Below are positions 1-5,597 of a stretch of 5,979 bases of DNA, in pieces (positions within the stretch are counted from its first letter, which is position 1; every line of letters starts with the position of its first letter). A program made the translations under genes and the position numbers. Origin of the DNA: an uncultured Erysipelotrichaceae bacterium (GTDB lineage Bacteria; Bacillota_I; Bacilli_A; RF39; UBA660); NCBI GenBank assembly GCA_902782915.1, contig CACZOV010000068.1, forward strand, positions 1 through 5,979, read 5' to 3'. Under the pieces are notes generated by a model, which saw nothing but the letters and a program-made list of their open reading frames with translations, was not told where the DNA came from and searched no databases.

Positions 1-1
1 T

Positions 2-310
2 GAAATAACTGGTAATTTAGATTTAGCTAATGGAAGTATTATTAAAATAAAGGTTAGTTATGATGAAGAGATTTATAATGTTTATAAAATAAATATTATA
101 AAAGATGGAACAGTTGTTACTAAACCTAAGGTTTCTAAAAAGGCATGTGTTTTAGTAATTGTTTTTGATATTTTAAGTATGATTGTAATGTTTATTTTAA
201 AATTAAAAGAAAAAGGAAATAAAAATAAAAAAGAAATAGAAAAATCAAAAAGAGAAAAGAAAAATAATATTATAAATAATTTAGATGATGAAATAATTGA
301 TATTATATAG
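2..310 (+). CDS. Membrane-anchored surface protein with cadherin-like beta-sandwich remnant, C-terminal part only
   Basis: This is an open frame with no start in the window, so the 5' end lies upstream; 102 residues remain before a TAG stop. The first 34 or so residues (GNLDLANGS..IKIKVSYDE..YNVYKINI) match the end of the cadherin-like beta-sandwich repeat, in which a line such as 'G..L..G.N.I.I.V..EDG...Y.I.I' closes the domain. A short linker (about 35-47) follows, then one hydrophobic segment (about 48-66), and then a lysine-rich, strongly charged tail that ends in an acidic stretch (LDDEIIDII). The order suggests an extracellular beta-sandwich stalk, one membrane span and a cytoplasmic tail. 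The stop is 11 nt before the ftsW start, so the two are probably co-transcribed. The domain call rests on a short pattern and is moderate; the single-span topology is clearer. Its exact role is unknown. Confidence 0.6.
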   Translation, partial: EITGNLDLANGSIIKIKVSYDEEIYNVYKINIIKDGTVVTKPKVSKKACVLVIVFDILSMIVMFILKLKEKGNKNKKEIEKSKREKKNNIINNLDDEIIDII

Positions 311-321
311 AGGATGATGTT

Positions 322-1452
322 ATGTTAAAAAAACTTGATAAATGGTTAGTAATTTGTACTTTTATTTTATTAGTTATTGGCCTTGTTATGATATTTTCAG
401 CATCTAATGTTACAAGTTATATGACTTATTCAAAGAGTCCATATAACTTCTTTTTGAGACAGTTAATCTTTTTAATAGGAAGTTTAATTTTAGCTTTCTT
501 TATCTTAAAAATAAATACAAAAAGTTATCACTATTCTAGTTTTTTATTAATGCTAATTATTATGGGGTTATTGGGAGTTGTTTTAGTTTATGGAAAAATG
601 ACTAATAAAGCTCGAAGTTGGTTTAATTTATTTGGTCTTATTACAATACAACCAAGTGAGTTTGCTAAGATCATTACAATTGTTTGGTTTAGTTGTTATT
701 ATAGTTTGAAAAAAAATTGTAATGATTTAAAAAAAGTTTTATTTCCTCTATTAATGTCTTTAGGAATTGCTCTTTTAATTGCTATACAACCTGATTTAGG
801 AACTACTATTCTTTATGTTGGTATTGTATTCATGATTTTTGTTATTTTACCAATTAACAAAAAAATTAAAAGAAATAGTTTTTTAGGAGTTATTGGAATT
901 ATTATTATTTCTTTACTTTTGCTTTTAAACAATGGGGTAAAAATATTATTTGATAGACAAATAGAACGATTTGATTTTTTAAAACCTTGTGAAAAAATTT
1001 ATTCAACAGGAAATCAAGTATGTAATGGTTATATTGCAATTAATAATGGAGGACTTTTTGGAAGAGGCCTTGGAAATAGTACTCAAAAGTATTTATATTT
1101 ACCAGAAGCATATACCGATTTTATCTTTGCAATAGTTGTGGAAGAATTAGGGGTTATTGTATCAATTGGAATTCTTTTATTAATGTTTATAATTTTATGG
1201 AGAATTTTCTTAATTGCTAAAAGAAGTAAAACAACAAGAGGAAGTATTCTTTGTTATGGAATATTTTGGTATATACTTTTACATATAATTATAAATTTGG
1301 GTGGTCTTTTAGGATTAATGCCACTTACAGGAGTTCCTTTACCATTTCTTTCATATGGGGGATCATACTTAATGTGTCTACTTTCAAGTATTGCTATTGT
1401 TTTAAGAATAGATTTAGAAAATAAGGAAGGAAAAATAAATGGAAAAAAATAG
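322..1452 (+). CDS. ftsW: FtsW/SpoVE-type SEDS peptidoglycan glycosyltransferase
   Basis: SEDS proteins are multi-span membrane enzymes that polymerise lipid II into glycan strands, partnered by a class B penicillin-binding protein. This 376-residue protein has the usual length and about ten hydrophobic segments. Family motifs are clear: ARSW (97-100, with the conserved Trp at 100), IQPSEFAK (109-116), QPDLGTT (156-162), AINNGGLFGRGLGNSTQK (239-256), LPEAYTDFIF (260-269) and TGVPLPFLSYGGS (336-348). The Asp in TDFIF (266) corresponds to the functionally essential Asp of the large extracellular loop in RodA/FtsW. The QK..YLPEA context favours FtsW or SpoVE over RodA, but one protein could serve both roles in a small genome. 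The start at 322 is set by AGAGG (309-313), 8 nt upstream. Its last 14 nt overlap the next gene. Two cysteines (223 and 234) lie in the extracellular loop. Confidence 0.88.
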   Translation: MLKKLDKWLVICTFILLVIGLVMIFSASNVTSYMTYSKSPYNFFLRQLIFLIGSLILAFFILKINTKSYHYSSFLLMLIIMGLLGVVLVYGKMTNKARSWFNLFGLITIQPSEFAKIITIVWFSCYYSLKKNCNDLKKVLFPLLMSLGIALLIAIQPDLGTTILYVGIVFMIFVILPINKKIKRNSFLGVIGIIIISLLLLLNNGVKILFDRQIERFDFLKPCEKIYSTGNQVCNGYIAINNGGLFGRGLGNSTQKYLYLPEAYTDFIFAIVVEELGVIVSIGILLLMFIILWRIFLIAKRSKTTRGSILCYGIFWYILLHIIINLGGLLGLMPLTGVPLPFLSYGGSYLMCLLSSIAIVLRIDLENKEGKINGKK

Positions 1453-1906
1453 AAGTTTAATAAGATTTATAAAAAAAGAATTAAATGATGATCAAGTATT
1501 ACGTAAATTAAGAGAAAAGAAATTTTTTCTTTTATCAGAATATGAAAAAAGATTATTAAATATTTATTTTAAAGACAATAGATTAGTAAAATATAAAAAA
1601 TGTGCTATTCAATCAATTTGTAATCGAATTATATTGTTAGATGATGAGAAATTAAACTATTATCTTAATCATTTAGAAAAAATAATGCATAAAAAAATAG
1701 AATTAAAAACAAAAATAGGTACTATAAAAGATATTGATTTTAAGATGCCAACTAAGACAGTTTTAAAGGAAAAACCTAAAAGTATGGGGAGTGATTTTTA
1801 TTTTAATTACTTAGTTGATACTGAAAACTATGATGAGTTATTTAATTTATATGATATAGAGACGATTGAAAGAGATACAAATATTTTTGAAAAGAGGGAT
1901 AAATGA
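1439..1906 (+). CDS. Uncharacterised 155-residue soluble protein coupled to ftsW and mtnN
   Basis: I do not recognise this family. The product is 155 residues, highly charged (Lys/Glu/Asp rich), with no signal peptide and no membrane segment, so it should be cytoplasmic. The first 95 or so residues look largely helical. They are followed by a basic, Pro-containing linker (about 103-114, KMPTKTVLKEKP) and an acidic, aromatic-rich C-terminal part (GSDFYFNYLV..ENYDELFNLYDIETIE) that could be a peptide-like binding segment. The start is supported by AGGAAGG (1424-1430), 8 nt upstream, and lies inside the 3' end of ftsW (14-nt overlap). The stop overlaps the mtnN start (ATGA, 1903-1906). Both junctions predict translational coupling, which supports a real gene. 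A link to division or wall synthesis is suggested only by its position. If TGA were read as Trp, the protein would gain only two residues before a TAG. Confidence 0.75.
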   Translation: MEKNRSLIRFIKKELNDDQVLRKLREKKFFLLSEYEKRLLNIYFKDNRLVKYKKCAIQSICNRIILLDDEKLNYYLNHLEKIMHKKIELKTKIGTIKDIDFKMPTKTVLKEKPKSMGSDFYFNYLVDTENYDELFNLYDIETIERDTNIFEKRDK

Positions 1907-2601
1907 AAATAGGAATTATTTTTGCAATGAAAGAAGAGCTTGAGGCTTTTTTAAAAGATGTAAATGTTTTAAATAAATATTCTATTTTTGATCTTACTTT
2001 TTATAAAACGATTTTATTTGATTTAGATTTAATATTAGTAGAATGTGGTGTTGGAAAAGTAAATGCATCACGGACTACTCAAATTTTAATTGATAATATG
2101 GATGTTGATTATATTATTAATATAGGTGTTGCTGGAGGAATAGATGAAAAATTAAATGTTTTAGATATTGTTATAGCTTCATCTCTTGTTCAACATGATT
2201 TTGATATAACAGCATTTGATCATGAAAAAGGTTATATTCCAAATGTTGGAACATTTATAAAAAGTGATGATTATTTAGTAAATATTGCTAAGAATGTTTC
2301 TAGTAATTTAACTATAAATACATCAGTTGGAGTAATTGCATCAGGTGATATATTTTGTACAGATTTAAAAATGAGTAAAAAAATTCATGATAAGTTTAAT
2401 GCTTTATGTGTTGAAATGGAAGGTGCAAGTATTGCTCAGGTATGCTTTTTATCTCATATTCCTTTTCTTGTTTTAAGATGCATATCGGATATTCCAGGAA
2501 AAAATAATACTTTAACATATGAGCAATTTTTAGGTAAAAGTAGTGTTTTAATAGCAAATTATTTAAAAAAAATACTAAGTAAGATAGAAATTATTAGTTA
2601 A
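1903..2601 (+). CDS. mtnN: 5'-methylthioadenosine/S-adenosylhomocysteine nucleosidase
   Basis: MtnN (Pfs) is a cytoplasmic enzyme that hydrolyses the glycosidic bond of methylthioadenosine and S-adenosylhomocysteine, releasing adenine. It removes inhibitors made by polyamine synthesis and methyl transfer, and its S-ribosylhomocysteine product can feed LuxS. The 232-residue length matches the family. Visible motifs are the N-terminal GIIFAMKEEL with Glu12 at the catalytic position; ECGVGKVNAS (47-56); INIGVAGGID (72-81); GVIASGDIF (143-151); VEMEGAS (170-176, ribose-contacting Met172 and Glu173); and RCISDIPG (192-199, with catalytic Asp196). No key residue is missing. The start overlaps the stop of the preceding gene as ATGA, with GAGGG at 1894-1898 only 4 nt upstream, so translation is probably coupled. 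It is the last gene of the ftsW operon. Confidence 0.93.
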   Translation: MKIGIIFAMKEELEAFLKDVNVLNKYSIFDLTFYKTILFDLDLILVECGVGKVNASRTTQILIDNMDVDYIINIGVAGGIDEKLNVLDIVIASSLVQHDFDITAFDHEKGYIPNVGTFIKSDDYLVNIAKNVSSNLTINTSVGVIASGDIFCTDLKMSKKIHDKFNALCVEMEGASIAQVCFLSHIPFLVLRCISDIPGKNNTLTYEQFLGKSSVLIANYLKKILSKIEIIS

Positions 2602-2626
2602 TATAATGTTTTACTTGCTTTTTTTT
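2577..2626 (+). terminator. Possible weak terminator of the ftsW-mtnN operon, inside the mtnN 3' end
   Basis: AAGTAAG (2577-2583) can pair with CTTGCTT (2614-2620) with one G-U pair, and an inner ATTAT/ATAAT stem (2590-2594 with 2603-2607) lies inside it. The right arm runs straight into eight Ts (2619-2626). The stem is AT-rich, with unpaired bases between the outer and inner parts, so it is weak. The right arm and T-run overlap the -35 box of the ackA promoter. No better terminator exists between mtnN and ackA. Confidence 0.35.
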
Positions 2627-2643
2627 AAATTTTGTGATAAAAT
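2615..2643 (+). promoter_or_regulatory. ackA promoter, extended -10 type
   Basis: A TTGCTT -35 box (2615-2620) is followed after exactly 17 nt by TAAAAT (2638-2643). TG sits at 2635-2636, one base before the -10, which is the extended -10 arrangement for housekeeping sigma-A. Transcription should begin near 2650, leaving a leader of about 15-20 nt. The -35 matches consensus in only its first three bases, which the extended -10 can offset. The region also carries the end of the preceding operon's possible terminator. Confidence 0.65.
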
Positions 2644-2666
2644 AAGGCCGGTTTTAGGGGGATTAT

Positions 2667-3899
2667 ATGAAAGAAAAAGATTTAGTTATTAATGCAGGTA
2701 GTTCTTCATTGAAATTTTCTTTATACGAGATGCCAGAAGAATATGAAATAGTAAGTGGTATTGTAGAAAGAATTGGAGAAGAAGGAAGTATTTGTACTTT
2801 AAAAGTGAAGGGGCAAAAAATAAGTCGAATTAAAGAAATTAAAAACCATACAGAAGCAGTTGAAGTAATGCTTGAAGAATTAATTGCTAATCATATTATT
2901 AAAGATGTAAAAGAAATTGCAAAAATTGGTCATAGAGTATTGCATGGAGGAGAAATATATTCAGATTCAGTTGTAATTGATGAAACAGTTCTTGATGATA
3001 TTTATAAATTAACACCACTTGGACCACTTCATCATCCAGGAGAAATAGCAGGAATTTTAGCAATGAAAAAGGTATTACCTGATGCAGTAGAAGTAGCTGT
3101 TTTTGATACAGCATTTCATCAAACAATGCCTATGAAAAATTATATGTATCCTGTTCCATATAGTTGGTACAAAGAAAATGGAGTTCGTAAATATGGATTC
3201 CATGGAACAAGTCATAAGTATATAACTGAAACAATGAAAAAACATTTTAATAAGGACGATGTTAATTTAATTATTTGTCATTTAGGAAGTGGAGCAAGTA
3301 TTTCTTGTATAAGTAATGGAGTTTGTATTGATACGACAATGGGATTAACACCACTAGATGGTTTGATGATGGGAACAAGATCAGGAGCAATTGATCCATC
3401 TATTATAGAATATGTTTCTAAGGCAAGAAATAAATCTTTAGAAGAAGTTACAAGTGATTTAAATAAACAAAGTGGATTTAAAGGAATGACTACTAAAAAT
3501 GATTTCCGTGACGTTTCAACTCTTGCAGCAAATGGTGATAAAAATGCTGTTCTTGCTTTATTGATGTTTAAAAAGTCTATTGTAAAGTATATTGCTGAAT
3601 ACTATTTTGAATTAAATGGAAATTTAGATGGACTTGTATTTACAGCAGGAATTGGTGAAAATTCAAGAGAGTTAAGGGAAGATATTGTTGAATTGATATC
3701 AAAACCTATGAATGTTAAAATTGATCCTGAAATTCATAATAGAGTATCTCGTTTAAAAAGCTATAACGATGGAGTTATTTCAAGTAATGATTCTAGTTTT
3801 GAAGTATTAGTAGTTCCAACAAACGAAGAAGTAATGATCGTAAGAGATACTTATCAAGTTGGTAATAAAGTAAAAGAAGATAAAGTTTATAGAAAATAA
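2667..3899 (+). CDS. ackA: Acetate kinase
   Basis: AckA transfers phosphate between acetyl phosphate and ADP, giving ATP and acetate. With phosphotransacetylase (not in this window) it is the main ATP-yielding end step of many fermenters. The 410-residue length is normal. The ASKHA-fold signatures are intact: INAGSSSLKFS (8-18, Asn9 at the active-site position), GHRVLHGGE (88-96, Arg90), PLGPLHHP (117-124), VFDTAFHQTMP (145-155, Asp147), YGFHGTSHKY (176-185, His179), ICHLGSGAS (203-211), MGTRSGAIDPS (235-245, Arg238), FTAGIGENS (325-333) and NEEVMIVRDT (386-395, Glu387/388). The start is fixed by a strong SD, AGGGGG (2656-2661), 5 nt upstream. It has its own promoter and terminator and so is monocistronic. 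The last ten residues are a basic extension of no known significance. Confidence 0.97.
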   Translation: MKEKDLVINAGSSSLKFSLYEMPEEYEIVSGIVERIGEEGSICTLKVKGQKISRIKEIKNHTEAVEVMLEELIANHIIKDVKEIAKIGHRVLHGGEIYSDSVVIDETVLDDIYKLTPLGPLHHPGEIAGILAMKKVLPDAVEVAVFDTAFHQTMPMKNYMYPVPYSWYKENGVRKYGFHGTSHKYITETMKKHFNKDDVNLIICHLGSGASISCISNGVCIDTTMGLTPLDGLMMGTRSGAIDPSIIEYVSKARNKSLEEVTSDLNKQSGFKGMTTKNDFRDVSTLAANGDKNAVLALLMFKKSIVKYIAEYYFELNGNLDGLVFTAGIGENSRELREDIVELISKPMNVKIDPEIHNRVSRLKSYNDGVISSNDSSFEVLVVPTNEEVMIVRDTYQVGNKVKEDKVYRK

Positions 3900-3901
3900 A
3901 G

Positions 3902-3935
3902 AAACTTATGATTATCATGAGTTTTTTTATTTTTT
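3902..3935 (+). terminator. Rho-independent terminator of ackA
   Basis: AAACTTATGA (3902-3911) pairs with TCATGAGTTT (3915-3924) around a 3-nt loop, giving ten pairs with one G-U. The right arm runs into TTTTTTT (3922-3928) and a further T-run from 3930. It begins 2 nt after the ackA stop, the expected place. Confidence 0.9.
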
Positions 3936-3968
3936 AAAATATTCTAAAATTTAATGTTGTATAATGTA

Positions 3969-3998
3969 TTGACATATTAATACTTTTAAGTATACAAT
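3969..3998 (+). promoter_or_regulatory. Promoter of the AIPR-like gene
   Basis: A perfect TTGACA -35 box (3969-3974) is followed after 18 nt by TACAAT (3993-3998), a five-of-six match to the sigma-A -10 box; TATACA (3991-3996, 16-nt spacing) is an overlapping alternative. Transcription should begin around 4004-4006, giving a leader of about 128 nt before the AIPR-like gene. No operator-like repeat overlaps the two boxes, so any control is more likely to lie in the leader RNA. Confidence 0.75.
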
Positions 3999-4007
3999 GA
4001 AATTGTA

Positions 4008-4036
4008 GATTTCTAGACGATTTTGTTTAGTAAATC
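4008..4036 (+). promoter_or_regulatory. 5'-terminal stem-loop of the AIPR-like leader RNA
   Basis: GATTT (4008-4012) pairs with AAATC (4032-4036), and CTAGAC (4013-4018) pairs with GTTTAG (4025-4030) with one G-U, leaving a one-base bulge (T4031) and a six-base loop (4019-4024). The 11-bp stem begins within a few bases of the predicted transcript start. No T-run follows, so it is not a terminator. It could protect the 5' end of the mRNA or form part of a larger regulatory fold. Confidence 0.55.
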
Positions 4037-4070
4037 TCCATTATCTGTGATATGGGTTAGGAAATTATAT

Positions 4071-4126
4071 TGATGAGTAAGCCATCATTCTTTTTTCTGA
4101 TACTATAGCAGAAAAGAAAGGATGAT
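4071..4126 (+). promoter_or_regulatory. Putative translational attenuator controlling the AIPR-like gene
   Basis: Bases 4084-4099 pair with 4109-4126 around a 9-nt loop: 16 pairs, two of them G-U, with one 2-nt bulge (4118-4119). The right arm contains the SD of the AIPR-like gene (AAGGATGAT, 4118-4126), which would be largely hidden. A competing small hairpin pairs TGATG (4071-4075, containing the leader ATG) with CATCA (4083-4087), sharing bases with the left arm; the two folds exclude each other. Translation of the leader frame would melt the left arm and free the SD. The short T-run after the small hairpin (4091-4096) also leaves open a weak transcription attenuator. Pairing is visible; function is inferred. 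Confidence 0.5.
4073..4108 (+). CDS. Putative 11-residue leader peptide MSKPSFFFLIL
   Basis: A short frame of 11 codons plus TAG lies wholly within the leader of the AIPR-like gene. An SD-like AGGA (4059-4062) sits 10 nt upstream of its ATG, the same spacing as the AAGGA of the downstream gene. The peptide is short and hydrophobic at its end, and its last codons include CTG and CTA, Leu codons that are uncommon here, where TTA dominates. The second half of the frame (4084-4099) is the left arm of the hairpin that covers the downstream SD, and the TAG lies in that hairpin's loop. This layout resembles the leader peptides of erm and cat attenuators. A frame this short could arise by chance, so translation is a prediction. 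Confidence 0.45.
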   Translation: MSKPSFFFLIL

Positions 4127-4132
4127 TTTTTT

Positions 4133-5311
4133 ATGGCAAAGTTTAAAATGATTGCTAAAAGTTTTAAAAAAATGGAAGATCCTATTTGTCCAGAAAGTAG
4201 TAAAATTAAGTATGTATGCTATATAAGAGCAAATAGTATTCCAAATGAATTTGATAATTGGATGGAAACCAATCCAAGAGAACAAAAAATGACAACAAAT
4301 GTTGCTCAAAAGATTTTATTCAGTTTGCAAGAAAATTCCAATTTTCATGAGTTAAATAGGGGAATTTTAATGTCAGCTGAAAATGTAACTTATGATAATA
4401 AAACTAATATTGTTGAAGTGGAATTAAGTGATACCACAATTCATGGTAATATTGATGGAGGACATACATTAAGAGCTATTCTAGACTTAAATAATAAGCA
4501 ACTTTTATCTGATGATCGGTATGTCTTTATGGAAATATATACAGGTATTGATAGTCCTGTTGAACTTGCAGCTGCTAGAAATACATCTGTTCAAGTTGAT
4601 TTGAAATCAATAGAAGAATTACAGAAAAGTTTTGATGTTATTAAAAATGTTTTATCTAATATGGAATTTAGTAATAGAATTGCATATAAAATGAATGAGC
4701 ATTATAACGATGATATTGTACCAATTGATGTTAGAGAAATAATTGCTATAATATTGATGTTTAGTCAAACAATATATCCACTTAAGAAAAGCGATGGATC
4801 ATTAAATGATATTCAGCCAATTCAATGTTATACAGGAAAAGAAACTAGTTTAAAAAAATTTATTAATCTTGATAAATTTTCACGTGAACATATGATAAAA
4901 AATATGGCTAGTATATTACCTGATATATTTAATTTATGGGAAAAAATAGAAATAAATTATAATGCTTATGCTCATGAAGCTGGTAAGAACTTAAAAAATA
5001 GGAAAGTAATTAAAAGTGGTTCATATATCAAGAGTTATTCATTGTTTTATAGAACTGAAATGGATTATGTTGTTCCAAGAGGTATGATATATCCTGTTGT
5101 TGCATCATTTAGAGCATTGGTTAAGGTTGATGAATTAACAGGTGAATATTCATGGATAATTAATCCTTTAGAACTTGCTGATAAGATTGTCAGTAAACTT
5201 GTTGGAATAATACTTGATGAAAAAAATGATAATCCTGATGCAATTGGCAAAAATTCAAACTTATGGAGTAATTTATTTAAAGAAATATATATTATTGGAT
5301 ATTTACAATAA
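4133..5311 (+). CDS. AIPR-like (abortive phage infection) family protein, single-gene defence candidate
   Basis: The 392-residue protein resembles the AIPR family, named for abortive infection phage resistance and often found in defence regions. The supporting pattern is an N-terminal region ending in FHELNRGI (71-78), then GNIDGGHTLRAI (105-116), in the place of the family's 'vNGgQTt' block, then AARNTSVQVD (147-156), resembling its 'NsQ.pV' block, and a helical C-terminal half. IDGGHTLRAI also recalls the DGQHR and ParB-like 'G.HR..A' motif, so a ParB/sulfiredoxin-like fold is possible. No membrane segment or signal peptide is present; it should be cytoplasmic. It is shorter than many AIPR proteins. 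The start is preceded by AAGGA (4118-4122), 10 nt upstream, and a T-run. It stands alone between its own promoter and terminator, with base use like its neighbours. The catalytic activity is unknown; family assignment is by pattern memory. Confidence 0.7.
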   Translation: MAKFKMIAKSFKKMEDPICPESSKIKYVCYIRANSIPNEFDNWMETNPREQKMTTNVAQKILFSLQENSNFHELNRGILMSAENVTYDNKTNIVEVELSDTTIHGNIDGGHTLRAILDLNNKQLLSDDRYVFMEIYTGIDSPVELAAARNTSVQVDLKSIEELQKSFDVIKNVLSNMEFSNRIAYKMNEHYNDDIVPIDVREIIAIILMFSQTIYPLKKSDGSLNDIQPIQCYTGKETSLKKFINLDKFSREHMIKNMASILPDIFNLWEKIEINYNAYAHEAGKNLKNRKVIKSGSYIKSYSLFYRTEMDYVVPRGMIYPVVASFRALVKVDELTGEYSWIINPLELADKIVSKLVGIILDEKNDNPDAIGKNSNLWSNLFKEIYIIGYLQ

Positions 5312-5345
5312 TTAAAAAGATAAAATTGTGCTTACCAATTTTATA

Positions 5346-5379
5346 AAAAATGGTCTATTTATTAAAAAAGGCCATTTTT
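5346..5379 (+). terminator. Terminator of the AIPR-like gene
   Basis: AAAAATGGTC (5346-5355) pairs with GGCCATTTTT (5370-5379) with one G-U pair across a 14-nt loop. The final Ts serve as the U-tract and the leading As would do the same on the other strand, so it may work in both directions. It lies 34 nt after the stop. A second 9-bp hairpin just upstream (5320-5328 with 5336-5344) has no T-run on this strand. Confidence 0.65.
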
Positions 5380-5393
5380 ATATGAGAAAATCT

Positions 5394-5438
5394 ATTTAAA
5401 TTTATTAAATATAATAGAGTAATATATTAAATTTAAAT
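5394..5438. repeat. 11-bp perfect inverted repeat in the AT-rich spacer
   Basis: ATTTAAATTTA (5394-5404) and TAAATTTAAAT (5428-5438) are exact reverse complements, separated by 23 nt that can add a few more imperfect pairs. The arms are purely A and T, so chance is a real possibility in this composition. Position between a terminator and the next promoter would suit a protein-binding or DNA-bending site, but nothing shows that directly. Confidence 0.35.
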
Positions 5439-5528
5439 TCGTGTTAGTAATATTAGTTTTTTTTATTAATTAGTTTTTATTACATACAATATGTGGGAAT
5501 TAATTATATATACATATGATCTGTGTAG

Positions 5529-5578
5529 ACTTTTAATAATGAATAAAAGTTGACAGATTAAAATAGATAGTTTGTACT
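5529..5578 (+). promoter_or_regulatory. Promoter of the last gene with overlapping inverted repeat
   Basis: A perfect TTGACA (5550-5555) is followed after 17 nt by TGTACT (5573-5578), a four-of-six -10 match, so the -35 is strong and the -10 poor. An inverted repeat, ACTTTTA (5529-5535) and TAAAAGT (5544-5550), ends on the first base of the -35, a position suited to an activator or repressor. The weak -10 would fit a regulated promoter. The predicted start near 5585 leaves about 20 nt of leader. Confidence 0.45.
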
Positions 5579-5597
5579 TACCGTGAAAGGTAAGGAG
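5577..5597 (+). promoter_or_regulatory. Hairpin touching the ribosome binding site of the last gene
   Basis: CTTACC (5577-5582) and GGTAAG (5589-5594) are perfect complements around GTGAAA. The right arm contains the first half of the SD AAGGAG (5592-5597), which lies 8 nt before the ATG at 5606. If the transcript begins upstream of 5577, this 6-bp stem would partly cover the SD; if it begins near 5585, as the adjacent promoter suggests, the stem cannot form in RNA. In that case the same bases could be a DNA operator. Confidence 0.4.

Noticed and set aside
1904..1909. Use of TGA as Trp (Mycoplasma code)
   Set aside because: Trp codons in ftsW and the AIPR-like gene are TGG and no internal TGA occurs in a gene. 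The one TGA stop (1904-1906) is not decisive, since reading it as Trp would add two residues only, but overall the standard code fits.
2899..3126. Minus-strand open frame of about 75 codons inside ackA
   Set aside because: It lies opposite a strongly conserved part of acetate kinase, its Leu/Phe-rich product is typical antisense shadow of AT-rich coding DNA, and no ribosome binding site is evident.
4005..4132. A known riboswitch, T-box or ribosomal-protein leader in front of the AIPR-like gene
   Set aside because: None of the conserved cores I know (such as the T-box sequence AGGGTGG) is present, and the gene is not a typical target. A rare class cannot be excluded without a covariance-model search.
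4103..4309. Minus-strand open frame of about 68 codons over the start of the AIPR-like gene
   Set aside because: It mirrors Lys-rich coding sequence of the AIPR-like gene and yields a Phe/Ile/His-rich product; no SD or promoter was seen for it on the minus strand.
5065..5250. Minus-strand open frame of about 61 codons in the 3' part of the AIPR-like gene
   Set aside because: Wholly inside a well-supported plus-strand gene, with no SD or own context.
5320..5344. 9-bp hairpin ATAAAATTG/CAATTTTAT considered as the AIPR-like gene terminator
   Set aside because: It is followed by As, not Ts, on the plus strand; the hairpin at 5346-5379 is a better terminator. It could only act on the minus strand, where no gene is seen.
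5491..5553. Short plus-strand frame (20 codons) and a 6-codon frame at 5516 upstream of the last gene, considered as leader peptides
   Set aside because: Neither has an SD-like sequence at a suitable distance, and both start upstream of the predicted promoter -35.
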